Positions 50,396-58,310 of a stretch of DNA of 64,000 nt are shown here, in pieces; the stretch's first letter is position 1; the number at the start of each line of letters is the position of its first letter. Origin of the DNA: Roseovarius sp. (GTDB lineage: Bacteria; Pseudomonadota; Alphaproteobacteria; Rhodobacterales; Rhodobacteraceae); the NCBI RefSeq assembly GCF_030373445.1, contig NZ_JAUCYU010000006.1, forward strand, positions 124,001 to 188,000, written 5' to 3'. The notes below the pieces were generated by a model that saw only the letters and a list, made by a program, of their open reading frames with translations, was not told the origin of the DNA and made no database searches. The translations under genes were made by a program, and so were the position numbers.

Positions 50396-50748
50396 CCCCC
50401 GGCCTGCCCTCCGGGACCACCGACGCGCCTGATACCCCGGCCACGCAGGCCGAGCTCGACCGCATGGTGCAAAGCGCCACCGAGGCCGCAACCTTCCTCA
50501 AGGCGATCAGCCACGAGGGTCGGATGATGATCCTCTGCCACCTGACCACCGGCGAGAAATCGGTGACCGAACTGGAAGAACTGCTCTCCGCCCGGCAGGC
50601 CGCGGTGTCGCAACAGCTCTCGCGCCTCCGCGCCGAAGGGCTCGTCGCCCCGCGCCGCGAGGGCAAGACCATCTACTACCGTTTGACAGACGATCGCGCG
50701 ATCCGAATACTCGACACCGTCCACGACCTCTTCTGCGGCAAGCGCTGA
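50392..50748 (+). CDS. soxR: SoxR, ArsR-family persulfide-sensing repressor
   Basis: A 118-residue winged-helix repressor. LEELLSARQAAVSQQLSRLRAEGLV forms the HTH, and the two sensor Cys are at 49 (MILCHL) and 115 (LFCGKR). These positions match the Cys pair of SoxR/SqrR/BigR proteins that form a sulfur bridge when reactive sulfur is present. It represses sox genes until thiosulfate is available. The start is the ATGA overlap with soxS; soxT follows 26 bases later. Confidence 0.94.
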   Translation: MTPGLPSGTTDAPDTPATQAELDRMVQSATEAATFLKAISHEGRMMILCHLTTGEKSVTELEELLSARQAAVSQQLSRLRAEGLVAPRREGKTIYYRLTDDRAIRILDTVHDLFCGKR

Positions 50749-50774
50749 GGTCCGGGCACCGGGAGGAGGAAAAC

Positions 50775-51827
50775 TTGTTCGACGGCATCTCCGATGCGGC
50801 GCTGATGGCCCTCGTGGGCCTCTTCGGTGGCACGCTGCTGGGCCTCGCGGCCCGGCTGGGGCGTTTCTGCACCCTCGGCGCCATCGAGGATTTTCTCTAC
50901 CAGCACAGCGCCCTGCGCCTGCGCATGTGGGTGCTCGCCATCGGCGTCGCGACCTTCGGCGTGCATCTCCTCGCCGGGTTCGGCGCCATCGACCTCTCGC
51001 AAACCCTCTACCTTGCCTCGCCCTGGTCGCCCGTCGCCAGCATCCTCGGCGGGCTCATTTTCGGCTATGGCATGTCGATCGCCGGCACCTGCGGTTTCGG
51101 CGCCCTGGCCCGCACCGGCGGCGGCGATTTCCGCGCCTTCGTCATCGTGCTGGTCATGGGCATCTCGGCCTATGTCATGCTCTCCGGCCCCCTCGCCTCC
51201 GCCCGCGTGGCGCTGATCGAGGCCACCGAGCTTGGCCTCGACACCCTCTCCATCGCCGGCGTCATCGGCCAGGTCGCGGGCGGCGGCGCCATCGGCCCCG
51301 GCCTCGTCATCGGCCTTGCCATCACGGTGGCGGCGCTGGCCTCGAAGGCATTTCTCTCCAGCCCCGCCACGCTGGCATGGTCCGCCATCGTCGGCCTTGC
51401 CATCGTCTCGGGCTGGTGGGGCAGTTCGGCCATCGTCCAGAGCCATCTCAGCGCCCTGCCGGTGGTCTCGCACACCTACTCGGCCCCCCTGGGCGAAACC
51501 CTCCTCTACGTCATGACCTCCAGCGGCGGCGGGCTCAGCTTCGGCGTGGGCTCGGTCGCGGGCGTGCTTGCCGGGGCCTTCGCGGGCAGCCTGATCAAGG
51601 GCCATTTCCGCTGGGAAGCCTGCGAGGACCCCCGCGAACTGCGCCGGCAGGTGCTGGGCGCGGTGCTGATGGGCTTCGGCGCGGTGCTGGCCTTCGGCTG
51701 CACCATCGGCCAGGGGCTCTCGGCCTTCTCGGTGCTGGCCTTCTCGGCGCCGGTCACCTTCGCCGCAATTTTCATCGGTGCCGCCATCGGCCTGCGCCAG
51801 CTCATCACCGGCTTCGCCATTTCCTGA
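50775..51827 (+). CDS. soxT: SoxT, YeeE/YedE-family membrane protein
   Basis: A 350-residue transporter-like protein with about nine hydrophobic segments. Family motifs are RLGRFCTLGAIEDF near residue 30, IAGTCGFGALAR near residue 107 and AFGCTIGQGLSAFS near residue 318. The start is a TTG with a strong GGAGGAGG site 6 bases upstream. It is adjacent to soxR; in Paracoccus soxT also neighbours soxR and is needed for signalling by thiosulfate. It may import a sulfur compound sensed by SoxR. Confidence 0.92.
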   Translation: MFDGISDAALMALVGLFGGTLLGLAARLGRFCTLGAIEDFLYQHSALRLRMWVLAIGVATFGVHLLAGFGAIDLSQTLYLASPWSPVASILGGLIFGYGMSIAGTCGFGALARTGGGDFRAFVIVLVMGISAYVMLSGPLASARVALIEATELGLDTLSIAGVIGQVAGGGAIGPGLVIGLAITVAALASKAFLSSPATLAWSAIVGLAIVSGWWGSSAIVQSHLSALPVVSHTYSAPLGETLLYVMTSSGGGLSFGVGSVAGVLAGAFAGSLIKGHFRWEACEDPRELRRQVLGAVLMGFGAVLAFGCTIGQGLSAFSVLAFSAPVTFAAIFIGAAIGLRQLITGFAIS

Positions 51828-51894
51828 GAAACCGGTTACGCTCCGGATGGCGCGGGGCTATCGTCGTCCGTGACAGGCAATACAGTTCGACGGC

Positions 51895-52683
51895 ATGATG
51901 AATACCCCCGACATCCTCGTCTTCTCCGATCTCGACGGCACGTTGCTGGACCATGACGACTATTCCTGGGCGCCGGCCAAACCCGCCCTCGACGCGTTGA
52001 AGGCAAAGGGCTGCGGCGTCATCCTCGCCAGCAGCAAGACCGCCGCCGAGATCGCCCCGCTCCGGGCCGAAATGGGGCTCGGTGACTGGCCCGCCATTGT
52101 CGAGAACGGCAGCGGCCTGCTGCCCGCGGGCCACGCGGCGACGGAGACCGGCGACAGCCCCTATGCCGACCTCCGCGCCCGCCTCGCCGGCCTGCCGCCG
52201 GGTTTCCGCGGCTTCGGCGACATGGACACGGCCGAAGTGGCCGGGATCACCGGCCTGCCCGAACCCGCCGCGGCGCTGGCCCGGGATCGCCGCTTCTCCG
52301 AACCCGGCCTCTGGACGGGAACCGACGCCGCCCTCGAACGTTTCCTCAAGGCCGCCGACGCGGCCGGCCTCTCCGCCCGGCGCGGCGGCCGTTTCCTCAC
52401 CCTATCTTTCGGAGGCACCAAGGCCGGCCGCATGGACGAGATCATCGACACCTACCGCCCGCGCCACACCATCGCCCTCGGCGATGCCCCGAACGATACC
52501 GAGATGCTGGACCGCGCCGACCACGGCGTCGTCATCCGCAACGACGCCGCCCCGCCCCTGCCGCCGCTGGCGGGCGAGGCCGAGGGCCGCATCCGCCGCA
52601 CCGCCGAGGAAGGCCCGGCAGGCTGGTGCCACGCCGTCCTTGCGCTTATGCAGGACCTCGGGCTTACCGAAACGCAACGCTGA
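51895..52683 (+). CDS. HAD-IIB phosphatase, mannosyl/glucosyl-3-phosphoglycerate phosphatase-like
   Basis: A 262-residue HAD hydrolase. The nucleophile motif is SDLDGTLLD (Asp12, Asp14), followed by the LASSKTAAE segment (motif II). The C-terminal metal motif is ALGDAPNDTEML near residue 197. The family is MPGP/GpgP, which removes phosphate from mannosyl- or glucosyl-3-phosphoglycerate. It lies 14 bases before the synthase gene, and the two together give glucosylglycerate, a compatible solute. A second ATG at 51898 would shorten the protein by one residue. Confidence 0.87.
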   Translation: MMNTPDILVFSDLDGTLLDHDDYSWAPAKPALDALKAKGCGVILASSKTAAEIAPLRAEMGLGDWPAIVENGSGLLPAGHAATETGDSPYADLRARLAGLPPGFRGFGDMDTAEVAGITGLPEPAAALARDRRFSEPGLWTGTDAALERFLKAADAAGLSARRGGRFLTLSFGGTKAGRMDEIIDTYRPRHTIALGDAPNDTEMLDRADHGVVIRNDAAPPLPPLAGEAEGRIRRTAEEGPAGWCHAVLALMQDLGLTETQR

Positions 52684-52697
52684 CAACAGGCCAGGGC

Positions 52698-53918
52698 ATG
52701 AGCGACTTTCACCAGAACGGCAACATCACCACCCTTCACAACCTGCGCACCCGCAGCCTTGACGACCTCGAATACGAGCTTCAGGCCTTCGCCGAGAGCC
52801 GCCGCATCACGCTGGTCCTGCCCTGCCTCTACTCCGAGCTCGAGGGCCCGGCGCTGCCCAACATCCTGGCCGAGCTCAAGACCGTGCCCTACCTGCACCG
52901 CATCATCGTGGGCCTCGACCAGGCCGACGAGGCCCAGTTCCGCCACGCCCGCGAATTCTTCGCCGAGCTGCCGCAGAACCACACGGTGCTCTGGAACGAA
53001 AGCCCCCGGATGCTGGCCCTCGGCGACCGTCTCCGGGAGCACGGCCTCTACCCGCAGGAGCCCGGCAAGGGCAAGAACGTCTGGACCTGCATGGGCTACC
53101 TGATCGCCTGCGCCGACAGCTCGGTCATGGCGATCCACGATTGCGACATCCTCACCTACGACCGCGCGATGCTGGCCTCGCTGGTCTACCCGGTCGCCAA
53201 CCCGACCTTCCCCTACCAGATGGCCAAGGGCTACTACCCCCGTATCGGCGAGGGGAAGCTGAACGGCCGGGTGACGCGCCTTCTGGTCAGCCCGCTGCTC
53301 ATCGCGCTCAAGAAGGTGGTGGGCGACCGCGACTACCTCGATTACCTGCGCAGCTTCCGCTACCCGCTCTCGGGCGAGTTCGCCCTGCGGACCCAATCGC
53401 TCCCCGACCTGCGCATCCCCTCCGACTGGGGGCTCGAGATCGGCGTCCTGTCCGAGGCCTGGCGCAACCTCGCCCCGCAATCGGTCTGCCAGGTCGAGAT
53501 CTCGGATGCCTACGACCACAAGCACCAGGACCTCTCGGAAGAGGACGCCAGCAAGGGCCTCAGCCGCATGTCCACCGACATCTGCAAGGCGGTCTTCCGC
53601 AAGCTCGCCTCCGACGGCACGGTGTTCACGCCCAACCTCTTCCGAACGCTCAAGGCCACCTATTACCGCCAGGCGCTCGACCTGCTGGAAAGCTACTACA
53701 ACGACGCCAAGATGAACGGCCTCCGCGTCGACCGCCACAAGGAGGAGAAGTCGGTCGAACTGTTCGCCGAGAACATCATCCGCGCCGGGCAGATCTTCCT
53801 CGAGAACCCCAACGAAAGCCCCTTCATCCCAACGTGGAACCGCGTCCACGCCGCCGATCCACAGTTCCTGCGCGACCTCAGGCAGGCCGCCAACGAGGAC
53901 GCGGCGGAATACGCCTGA
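52698..53918 (+). CDS. gpgS: Glucosyl-3-phosphoglycerate synthase-like glycosyltransferase
   Basis: A 406-residue GT-A glycosyltransferase. LVLPCLYSELEGPALPNIL near residue 40 and the nucleotide/metal motif HDCDILTYDRA (DCD at 148-150) fit the GT81 family, which contains glucosyl-3-phosphoglycerate synthases. It would join NDP-glucose and 3-phosphoglycerate. The ATG at 52698 has a weak CCAGGG site. The gene order phosphatase-synthase-phosphorylase supports glucosylglycerate over mannosylglycerate. A paired-hairpin terminator follows. Confidence 0.85.
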   Translation: MSDFHQNGNITTLHNLRTRSLDDLEYELQAFAESRRITLVLPCLYSELEGPALPNILAELKTVPYLHRIIVGLDQADEAQFRHAREFFAELPQNHTVLWNESPRMLALGDRLREHGLYPQEPGKGKNVWTCMGYLIACADSSVMAIHDCDILTYDRAMLASLVYPVANPTFPYQMAKGYYPRIGEGKLNGRVTRLLVSPLLIALKKVVGDRDYLDYLRSFRYPLSGEFALRTQSLPDLRIPSDWGLEIGVLSEAWRNLAPQSVCQVEISDAYDHKHQDLSEEDASKGLSRMSTDICKAVFRKLASDGTVFTPNLFRTLKATYYRQALDLLESYYNDAKMNGLRVDRHKEEKSVELFAENIIRAGQIFLENPNESPFIPTWNRVHAADPQFLRDLRQAANEDAAEYA

Positions 53919-53925
53919 GGGGGGG

Positions 53926-53988
53926 CGTTTTCCGCGCGGAAAACGGCCAGGAAAACAGGGTTTTCCTGCCGGAATTTTCAAATTCCGG
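53926..53988. terminator. Three consecutive hairpins between convergent genes
   Basis: There are three inverted repeats in a row. The first is a 20-bp palindrome (53926-53945), the second has 9-bp arms with a 3-base loop (53948-53968), and the third has 8-bp arms with a 4-base loop (53969-53988, CCGGAATT type). They lie between convergent gene ends at 53918 and 54024. The last one resembles the hairpin at 812-835. Confidence 0.75.
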
Positions 53989-54023
53989 TTGAGTATTTTC
54001 ACCAAGAAGAAGCAGGGGGCGCG

Positions 54024-55769
54024 TCAGCCCCGGTTGGAGATCCACCGGCACTGGTAGGGGGCGAAGACGATGTCCTCGGCGTCCGTCACGATATCCTCGC
54101 CCGACAGCAGGTCGACCCAGCGTTCGCCCTCAATCATGTTGAACGCATAGGGGCTGACCCGCACCTCGTCGGCGCTGACATTGTGGATGGCGAAGATCGA
54201 CTGGTGCCGGTCGAGGCTCTGCCGCCACACCCCGAAGAGCCGCTCGTCCAGCGCCAGCGTGAACTGCGTGGCATTGGGGTGGAACGCCTTCTGCTTCGAG
54301 CGCAGCCTCAGGCGCTCGGCCATCCCGGCCATCACCCTCGCCTGGTCCGAGCCCGCGTCGCCCAGCTTCTCCAGAAGGTCGGGGTAATGCCAGCGATGCC
54401 GGTTGATCGCCCGGTTCATCCCCCGCCGCGCCACCGCGTCGTGATCGTTGGGCGTGGCCAGCAGCGCGTGGATGTAGAAGGCCGGGATTCCCTCCAGCGA
54501 CATCACGATCGTCTGCGAGCACAGGAACCGGTCGTGGTGATGCTCGTCCTCGCCGTGGAACGTCTGCCGCATCGCCTCGAAGAGCGAACAGTTGAGCTCG
54601 TAGGGCGCCTCGCGCCCGTCGGGCAGCGTGCGCATCGACACGAGGCCGCCGGCCGCCGTCACCGCCTCGATCATCCGCGCCTGCTCCTCGGGCGGCAGAA
54701 CGCCCTCGGCGGGGCGCATCCCGATCCCGTCATGGCTGGCGGTGAAGTTGAGATAGGCACAGCCCAGCTGCGCCGGCGGCATCGCCGATTGCCAGCGGTG
54801 CAGGTAGCGCGCCGTGCCCGACTGCACCGCGTGCAGGATCAGCGGCGGCAGGGGGAAGTTGTAAACCGCGTGCGCCTCGTTCCGGTTGCCGAAATAGCTG
54901 AGGTTCTCGGTCCGCGGCACGTTGGTCTCGGTCAGCAGAACCACCGTTTCGGTCGCGTAGTCGCACAGGAGCCGCATGAGCTGTACGATGGCATGGGTCT
55001 GCGGCAGGTGGATGCAGGGCGTGCCCGGCTCCTTCCAGACGAAGGCCACCGCGTCGAGCCGCAGGATGCGCACCCCCCGGTCGATATGCATCCGGATGAT
55101 GCGCAGCATCTCGAGCAGCACCTCGGGGTTGGTGAAATCGAGGTCCACCTGGTCATGGCTGAAGGTACACCAGACATGCTTCGCCCCGTCCCGCGTCTCG
55201 ACCTCGCGCAGAAGCGGCGTCGTGCGCGGGCGCACCACCTGGCTCAAATCGTCCTCGGGGTTGCCCTCGTAGAAGAACCGGTCATAGGGCTCCCGCCCCT
55301 GCATGTAGTCGTGAAACCACGACCCCTGGCTCGACACGTGGTTGAGCACCAGGTCAGACATCAGGTGGAACTGGCTCGCGATCCGGGTGATATCCGTCCA
55401 GTCGCCCAGCTGCGGGTTAACGGAACGGTAATCGGTCACCGCGAACCCGTCATCGGAACTGAACGGGAAGAACGGCAGGATATGCACCCCGTTCACCACC
55501 CCCTGCATCCGTTCGGTCAGGAAATCCTCCAGCAGGTCCAGCGGCTTGTAGGTGCCGTCGATGATCGAGTTGCCATAGGTGATCAGCACCGCGTCCTGCT
55601 CCGACCAGAGCCGGTTCGACGGCGCCCGCGCCCGCTTGCGCCGGTGCGAGCCCTCGGGCCAGAACGCCTCGACGATCTGGCCGCAGATCGCCTTCTGATC
55701 GGCCTCCGGGTAGATTCGGCCGACCAGCGCGCGCAGCCGCGCCTCGAATGGGTTGGGTCTGCTGGGCAC
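54024..55769 (-). CDS. GH13 sucrose-phosphorylase-family enzyme, glucosylglycerate phosphorylase-like
   Basis: A 581-residue GH13_18-type enzyme. The nucleophile is Asp239 in RILRLDAVAFVWKEPG and the acid/base is Glu281 in LLTETNVP; the third catalytic region is TASHDGIG (346-347). Relatives include sucrose phosphorylase and glucosylglycerate phosphorylase (E. coli YcjM type). Convergence with a glucosylglycerate synthesis pair makes the latter likely: reversible release of glucose 1-phosphate and glycerate. The start is a GTG at 55769 with an AGGAGGGA site; an earlier GTG at 55799 lacks one. Confidence 0.84.
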   Translation of the reverse strand: MPSRPNPFEARLRALVGRIYPEADQKAICGQIVEAFWPEGSHRRKRARAPSNRLWSEQDAVLITYGNSIIDGTYKPLDLLEDFLTERMQGVVNGVHILPFFPFSSDDGFAVTDYRSVNPQLGDWTDITRIASQFHLMSDLVLNHVSSQGSWFHDYMQGREPYDRFFYEGNPEDDLSQVVRPRTTPLLREVETRDGAKHVWCTFSHDQVDLDFTNPEVLLEMLRIIRMHIDRGVRILRLDAVAFVWKEPGTPCIHLPQTHAIVQLMRLLCDYATETVVLLTETNVPRTENLSYFGNRNEAHAVYNFPLPPLILHAVQSGTARYLHRWQSAMPPAQLGCAYLNFTASHDGIGMRPAEGVLPPEEQARMIEAVTAAGGLVSMRTLPDGREAPYELNCSLFEAMRQTFHGEDEHHHDRFLCSQTIVMSLEGIPAFYIHALLATPNDHDAVARRGMNRAINRHRWHYPDLLEKLGDAGSDQARVMAGMAERLRLRSKQKAFHPNATQFTLALDERLFGVWRQSLDRHQSIFAIHNVSADEVRVSPYAFNMIEGERWVDLLSGEDIVTDAEDIVFAPYQCRWISNRG

Positions 55770-55933
55770 GGGCCCGCGTCCCTCCTGCCTGTGTCGCACC
55801 GCCTGGGGCGCCTTGGTTAAGGCTTGTTTTTCAGCGTTTTAACCGCCTTGTCAAACAACCGGTGCCGCAAAACGCGCGATGCCGCCGCCCCGGCCGCCGC
55901 TTGGCCCGAAGATTGGGCAGGTCCGGCGCCCGC

Positions 55934-56470
55934 TCAGGCGAATATCTGCCCCGCATGCTCGGAAAGGTAAATCCGCAGCCACGGCGTGAAAATCTCCGGC
56001 CGCTCGCGCGTCTGCGCGGCCAGTGCCGCCATCGGCACCCAGTCCACCGCCATCACCTCTGCCGGGTTCGGCACCGGCACGGGCTTCTCCGCCACCCGCG
56101 CCACGAAGATATCCACCCGCTCGTGCTCGGTCAGCCCGCCGCCCACATCGGCGCGGTAGGTCACCTGGTCGCGGTGCTCGAGGTCGAGCCCCTCCAGCCC
56201 CAGCTCCTGCCGCAGCCGCCGATGGGCGCAGGCCTCCGGCGCCTCGCCCCAGTGCGGGTGCGTGCAGCAGGTGTTCGCCCACAGCCCCGGCGTGTGATAC
56301 TTTCCCAGCGCCCGCCGCTGGATCAGCACCGCCTCGCCGCACAGCACGAAGACCGACACCGCCTTGTGCAGGAGGCCCCGGCGATGCACCTCGATCTTCT
56401 CCACGGGCACAAGGCCGCCCTCCACCCAGGCGGGGATCATGTCGGGCGTCACGGTCTCTGCTCCGGTCAT
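55934..56470 (-). CDS. idi: Isopentenyl-diphosphate delta-isomerase, type I
   Basis: A 178-residue Nudix-fold isomerase that interconverts isopentenyl and dimethylallyl diphosphate. The catalytic Cys is in NTCCTHPHWGE near residue 69 and the catalytic Glu region is LTEHERVDIF near residues 115-117. The Nudix-like helix is AHRRLRQELG. The ATG at 56470 gives the family length; the longer frame runs through an unrelated upstream region. In purple bacteria idi is often near photosynthesis genes, but none are seen here. It is probably transcribed alone. Confidence 0.93.
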   Translation of the reverse strand: MTGAETVTPDMIPAWVEGGLVPVEKIEVHRRGLLHKAVSVFVLCGEAVLIQRRALGKYHTPGLWANTCCTHPHWGEAPEACAHRRLRQELGLEGLDLEHRDQVTYRADVGGGLTEHERVDIFVARVAEKPVPVPNPAEVMAVDWVPMAALAAQTRERPEIFTPWLRIYLSEHAGQIFA

Positions 56471-56615
56471 GGCGTCACTCGTCCTGCAATCCTTCCGTCG
56501 CAGCGCCATGTAACGCCCATCCCGCCCGGATGCCAGCACCTGCGACACCGCGTTGCGTTGACGGGCGCGCCCCGCGCCGCGAACACTGCCCCCATCAAAG
56601 CCAGGAGGCATCCCG

Positions 56616-57050
56616 ATGAAACCAACGATTGCAGCCCTCACCGCCACGATCGCCCTTGCCCTGCCCGCCCATGCCGACGAGGCCGGCGACGCGGCGGCCG
56701 GGGAAAAGGCCTTCCGCCAGTGCAAGGCCTGCCACACCATTGCGTCCGCCGACGAGACCATCCTGCGCGGCGGCCGCACCGGGCCCAACCTCTACGGCCT
56801 GCCGGGCCGGGTGGCCGGCTCGGTCGAGGATTTCCGCTATTCCGACCTTCTCGTCACCGCCGGGGAACAGGGCCTCGCCTGGGACGCCGACAGCTTCGCG
56901 GGCTACCTGCAGGACCCGACCGCCTGGCTCAACGAGACCACCGGCGAAAGCGGGCGCGGCAAGATGACCTTCAAGCTGCGCAAGGCCGAGGACGCGCAGG
57001 ACCTGTGGGCCTACCTCGTCTCGGTCAGCCCCGCCGCCGACGGAAGCTGA
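56616..57050 (+). CDS. Class I cytochrome c (c2/c-550-like)
   Basis: A 144-residue exported cytochrome. The signal peptide ends near residue 20 (PAHA), the heme site CKACH is at 36-40 and the Met ligand is probably M117 in GKMTFKL. RGGRTGPNLYGLPGRVAG and FRYSDLL are typical of alphaproteobacterial c2-type cytochromes. It has a CAGGAGG ribosome site 7 bases upstream. It may carry electrons to the terminal oxidase from several dehydrogenases, including SoxAX and SoxCD, but it is not linked to the sox cluster. Confidence 0.92.
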   Translation: MKPTIAALTATIALALPAHADEAGDAAAGEKAFRQCKACHTIASADETILRGGRTGPNLYGLPGRVAGSVEDFRYSDLLVTAGEQGLAWDADSFAGYLQDPTAWLNETTGESGRGKMTFKLRKAEDAQDLWAYLVSVSPAADGS

Positions 57051-57094
57051 CCCGCCAGCGGCCGGCAAGGAGGCGCGCCGCCCGCCGGCGCCCC

Positions 57095-58126
57095 TCAGCC
57101 CGACCACGCCTGGAAGCCCACCGCGCCGCCGTAGATCGACAGCATCAGCACGCTTTCCCAGCCGATCCCCCCCGGCCCCTGCTTCTCGCGCACGATGAGG
57201 CCCAGCAGCAGGATCGCCGTCATCGCCTGCCCGACGATCAGCCAGAACAGGTCGCCCGACCCGATCGCGTGGTAGAGCGAGCCGTCGCGATAGCCGAAAT
57301 CCGACAGGGTCAGGAACAGCACGTCGAAACTGTTGCCGCCGATGATCCCCCCCACGGCCAGCTGCAGCGCCCCACGGCGCACGGCGGCGAGCGTCGTCAC
57401 CAGTTCCGGCAGCGAGGTCACCACCGCCGTCATCAGCGCCCCCACCAGCGCCGCCGACAGGTTCATCCGGTCGGTGATCTGCTCCGCCGACTGGGCGATC
57501 ACCCAGCCCGCGACCCCCAGCACCAACATCATCGCCACGAAGAGGGCGATCTGCCGCGCCGGGCTTTCCTTGGCCGTCGTCTCCTCGTCGGGCGTGTCGT
57601 GGCGGGTCTCCTTGGTGTCCACCGCCTTCCACATCGGGTTTTCCTTCATGTCCGCCGTGCGGTAGGCGCCCATCAGGTAGATCACCAGCAGCAGAACCGA
57701 CGCCGGGTGCACCGCCCAGAAAGAGACATCGGGCGTCATCGCCGCCCCCAGCGGCACCACCAGCATCAGCGACAGAAGCGCCGCCTGGAAGACGTTGGTC
57801 ACGTCCGCCGCCGAATGCTCGAGATTGGCCTTCCGGTACACCATGTCGGCCAGCGCAAGGAACGCCGTCTGCGCCGCGATCCCGCCGATGCCGTTGGAAA
57901 AGGCCAGCCCGGCGCGCCCGTCCAGCGCGGCGGTCAGCGACACCACGGTGCCGGACAGCGACGTCGCCGCCCCAAGCAGAAGCCCGCCCGTCACCGCCTC
58001 GCCCAGCCCGGTGCTGTCGGCGATCCGGTCGGCCAGCCCCGCCATCTTCGTGCCCAGCACCAGCACGACCAGCGCCGCCAGCGCGAAGGCGCCGAAGACC
58101 AGCGGAAGCGAAAAGGATTCGAACAT
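57095..58126 (-). CDS. CaCA-family cation antiporter (Na+/Ca2+ exchanger type)
   Basis: A 343-residue membrane protein with about ten hydrophobic segments in two halves separated by a charged loop (residues 165-195). The alpha-repeats are visible: GLLLGAATSLSGTVVSLTAAL in the first half and AVVTSLPELVTTLAAVRRGALQLAVGGIIGGNSFDVLF in the second. The second carries the ion-binding Glu; the first repeat has Ser-Gly where TSxPE is usual. The loss of one acidic residue suggests changed ion selectivity. The ATG at 58126 begins the first hydrophobic segment. Confidence 0.85.
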   Translation of the reverse strand: MFESFSLPLVFGAFALAALVVLVLGTKMAGLADRIADSTGLGEAVTGGLLLGAATSLSGTVVSLTAALDGRAGLAFSNGIGGIAAQTAFLALADMVYRKANLEHSAADVTNVFQAALLSLMLVVPLGAAMTPDVSFWAVHPASVLLLVIYLMGAYRTADMKENPMWKAVDTKETRHDTPDEETTAKESPARQIALFVAMMLVLGVAGWVIAQSAEQITDRMNLSAALVGALMTAVVTSLPELVTTLAAVRRGALQLAVGGIIGGNSFDVLFLTLSDFGYRDGSLYHAIGSGDLFWLIVGQAMTAILLLGLIVREKQGPGGIGWESVLMLSIYGGAVGFQAWSG

Positions 58127-58260
58127 GGCGACGGCCCCAAACCCGCGTTGCAATGCTACCCCAACGCGGCAGCGCCCCTCGCGTTCCGGCCACGGCCCGC
58201 ATCCGGCCGCCAGGCCAGCGGCCCGCGCGGCCCGAACCTGTGCCTCCCGCGCGCCGGCGC

Positions 58261-58306
58261 CGAAATCTTCAAAAGATTTCGGACCGTTTTCTTTTGAAGA
58301 AAACGG
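58261..58306. terminator. Paired hairpins after the lytic transglycosylase gene
   Basis: There are two inverted repeats: 9-bp arms (58261-58269 and 58273-58281) and 10-bp arms (58284-58293 and 58297-58306, CCGTTTTCTT type). They follow the minus-strand gene ending at 58311. The second resembles the palindrome at 857-880, so this is the third member of that family in the window. Confidence 0.7.
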
Positions 58307-58310
58307 CCGC

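Noticed and set aside
53926..53988. Short repeats resembling a CRISPR array
   Set aside because: They are three different hairpins with no spacers of constant length and no cas genes; terminator function fits better.
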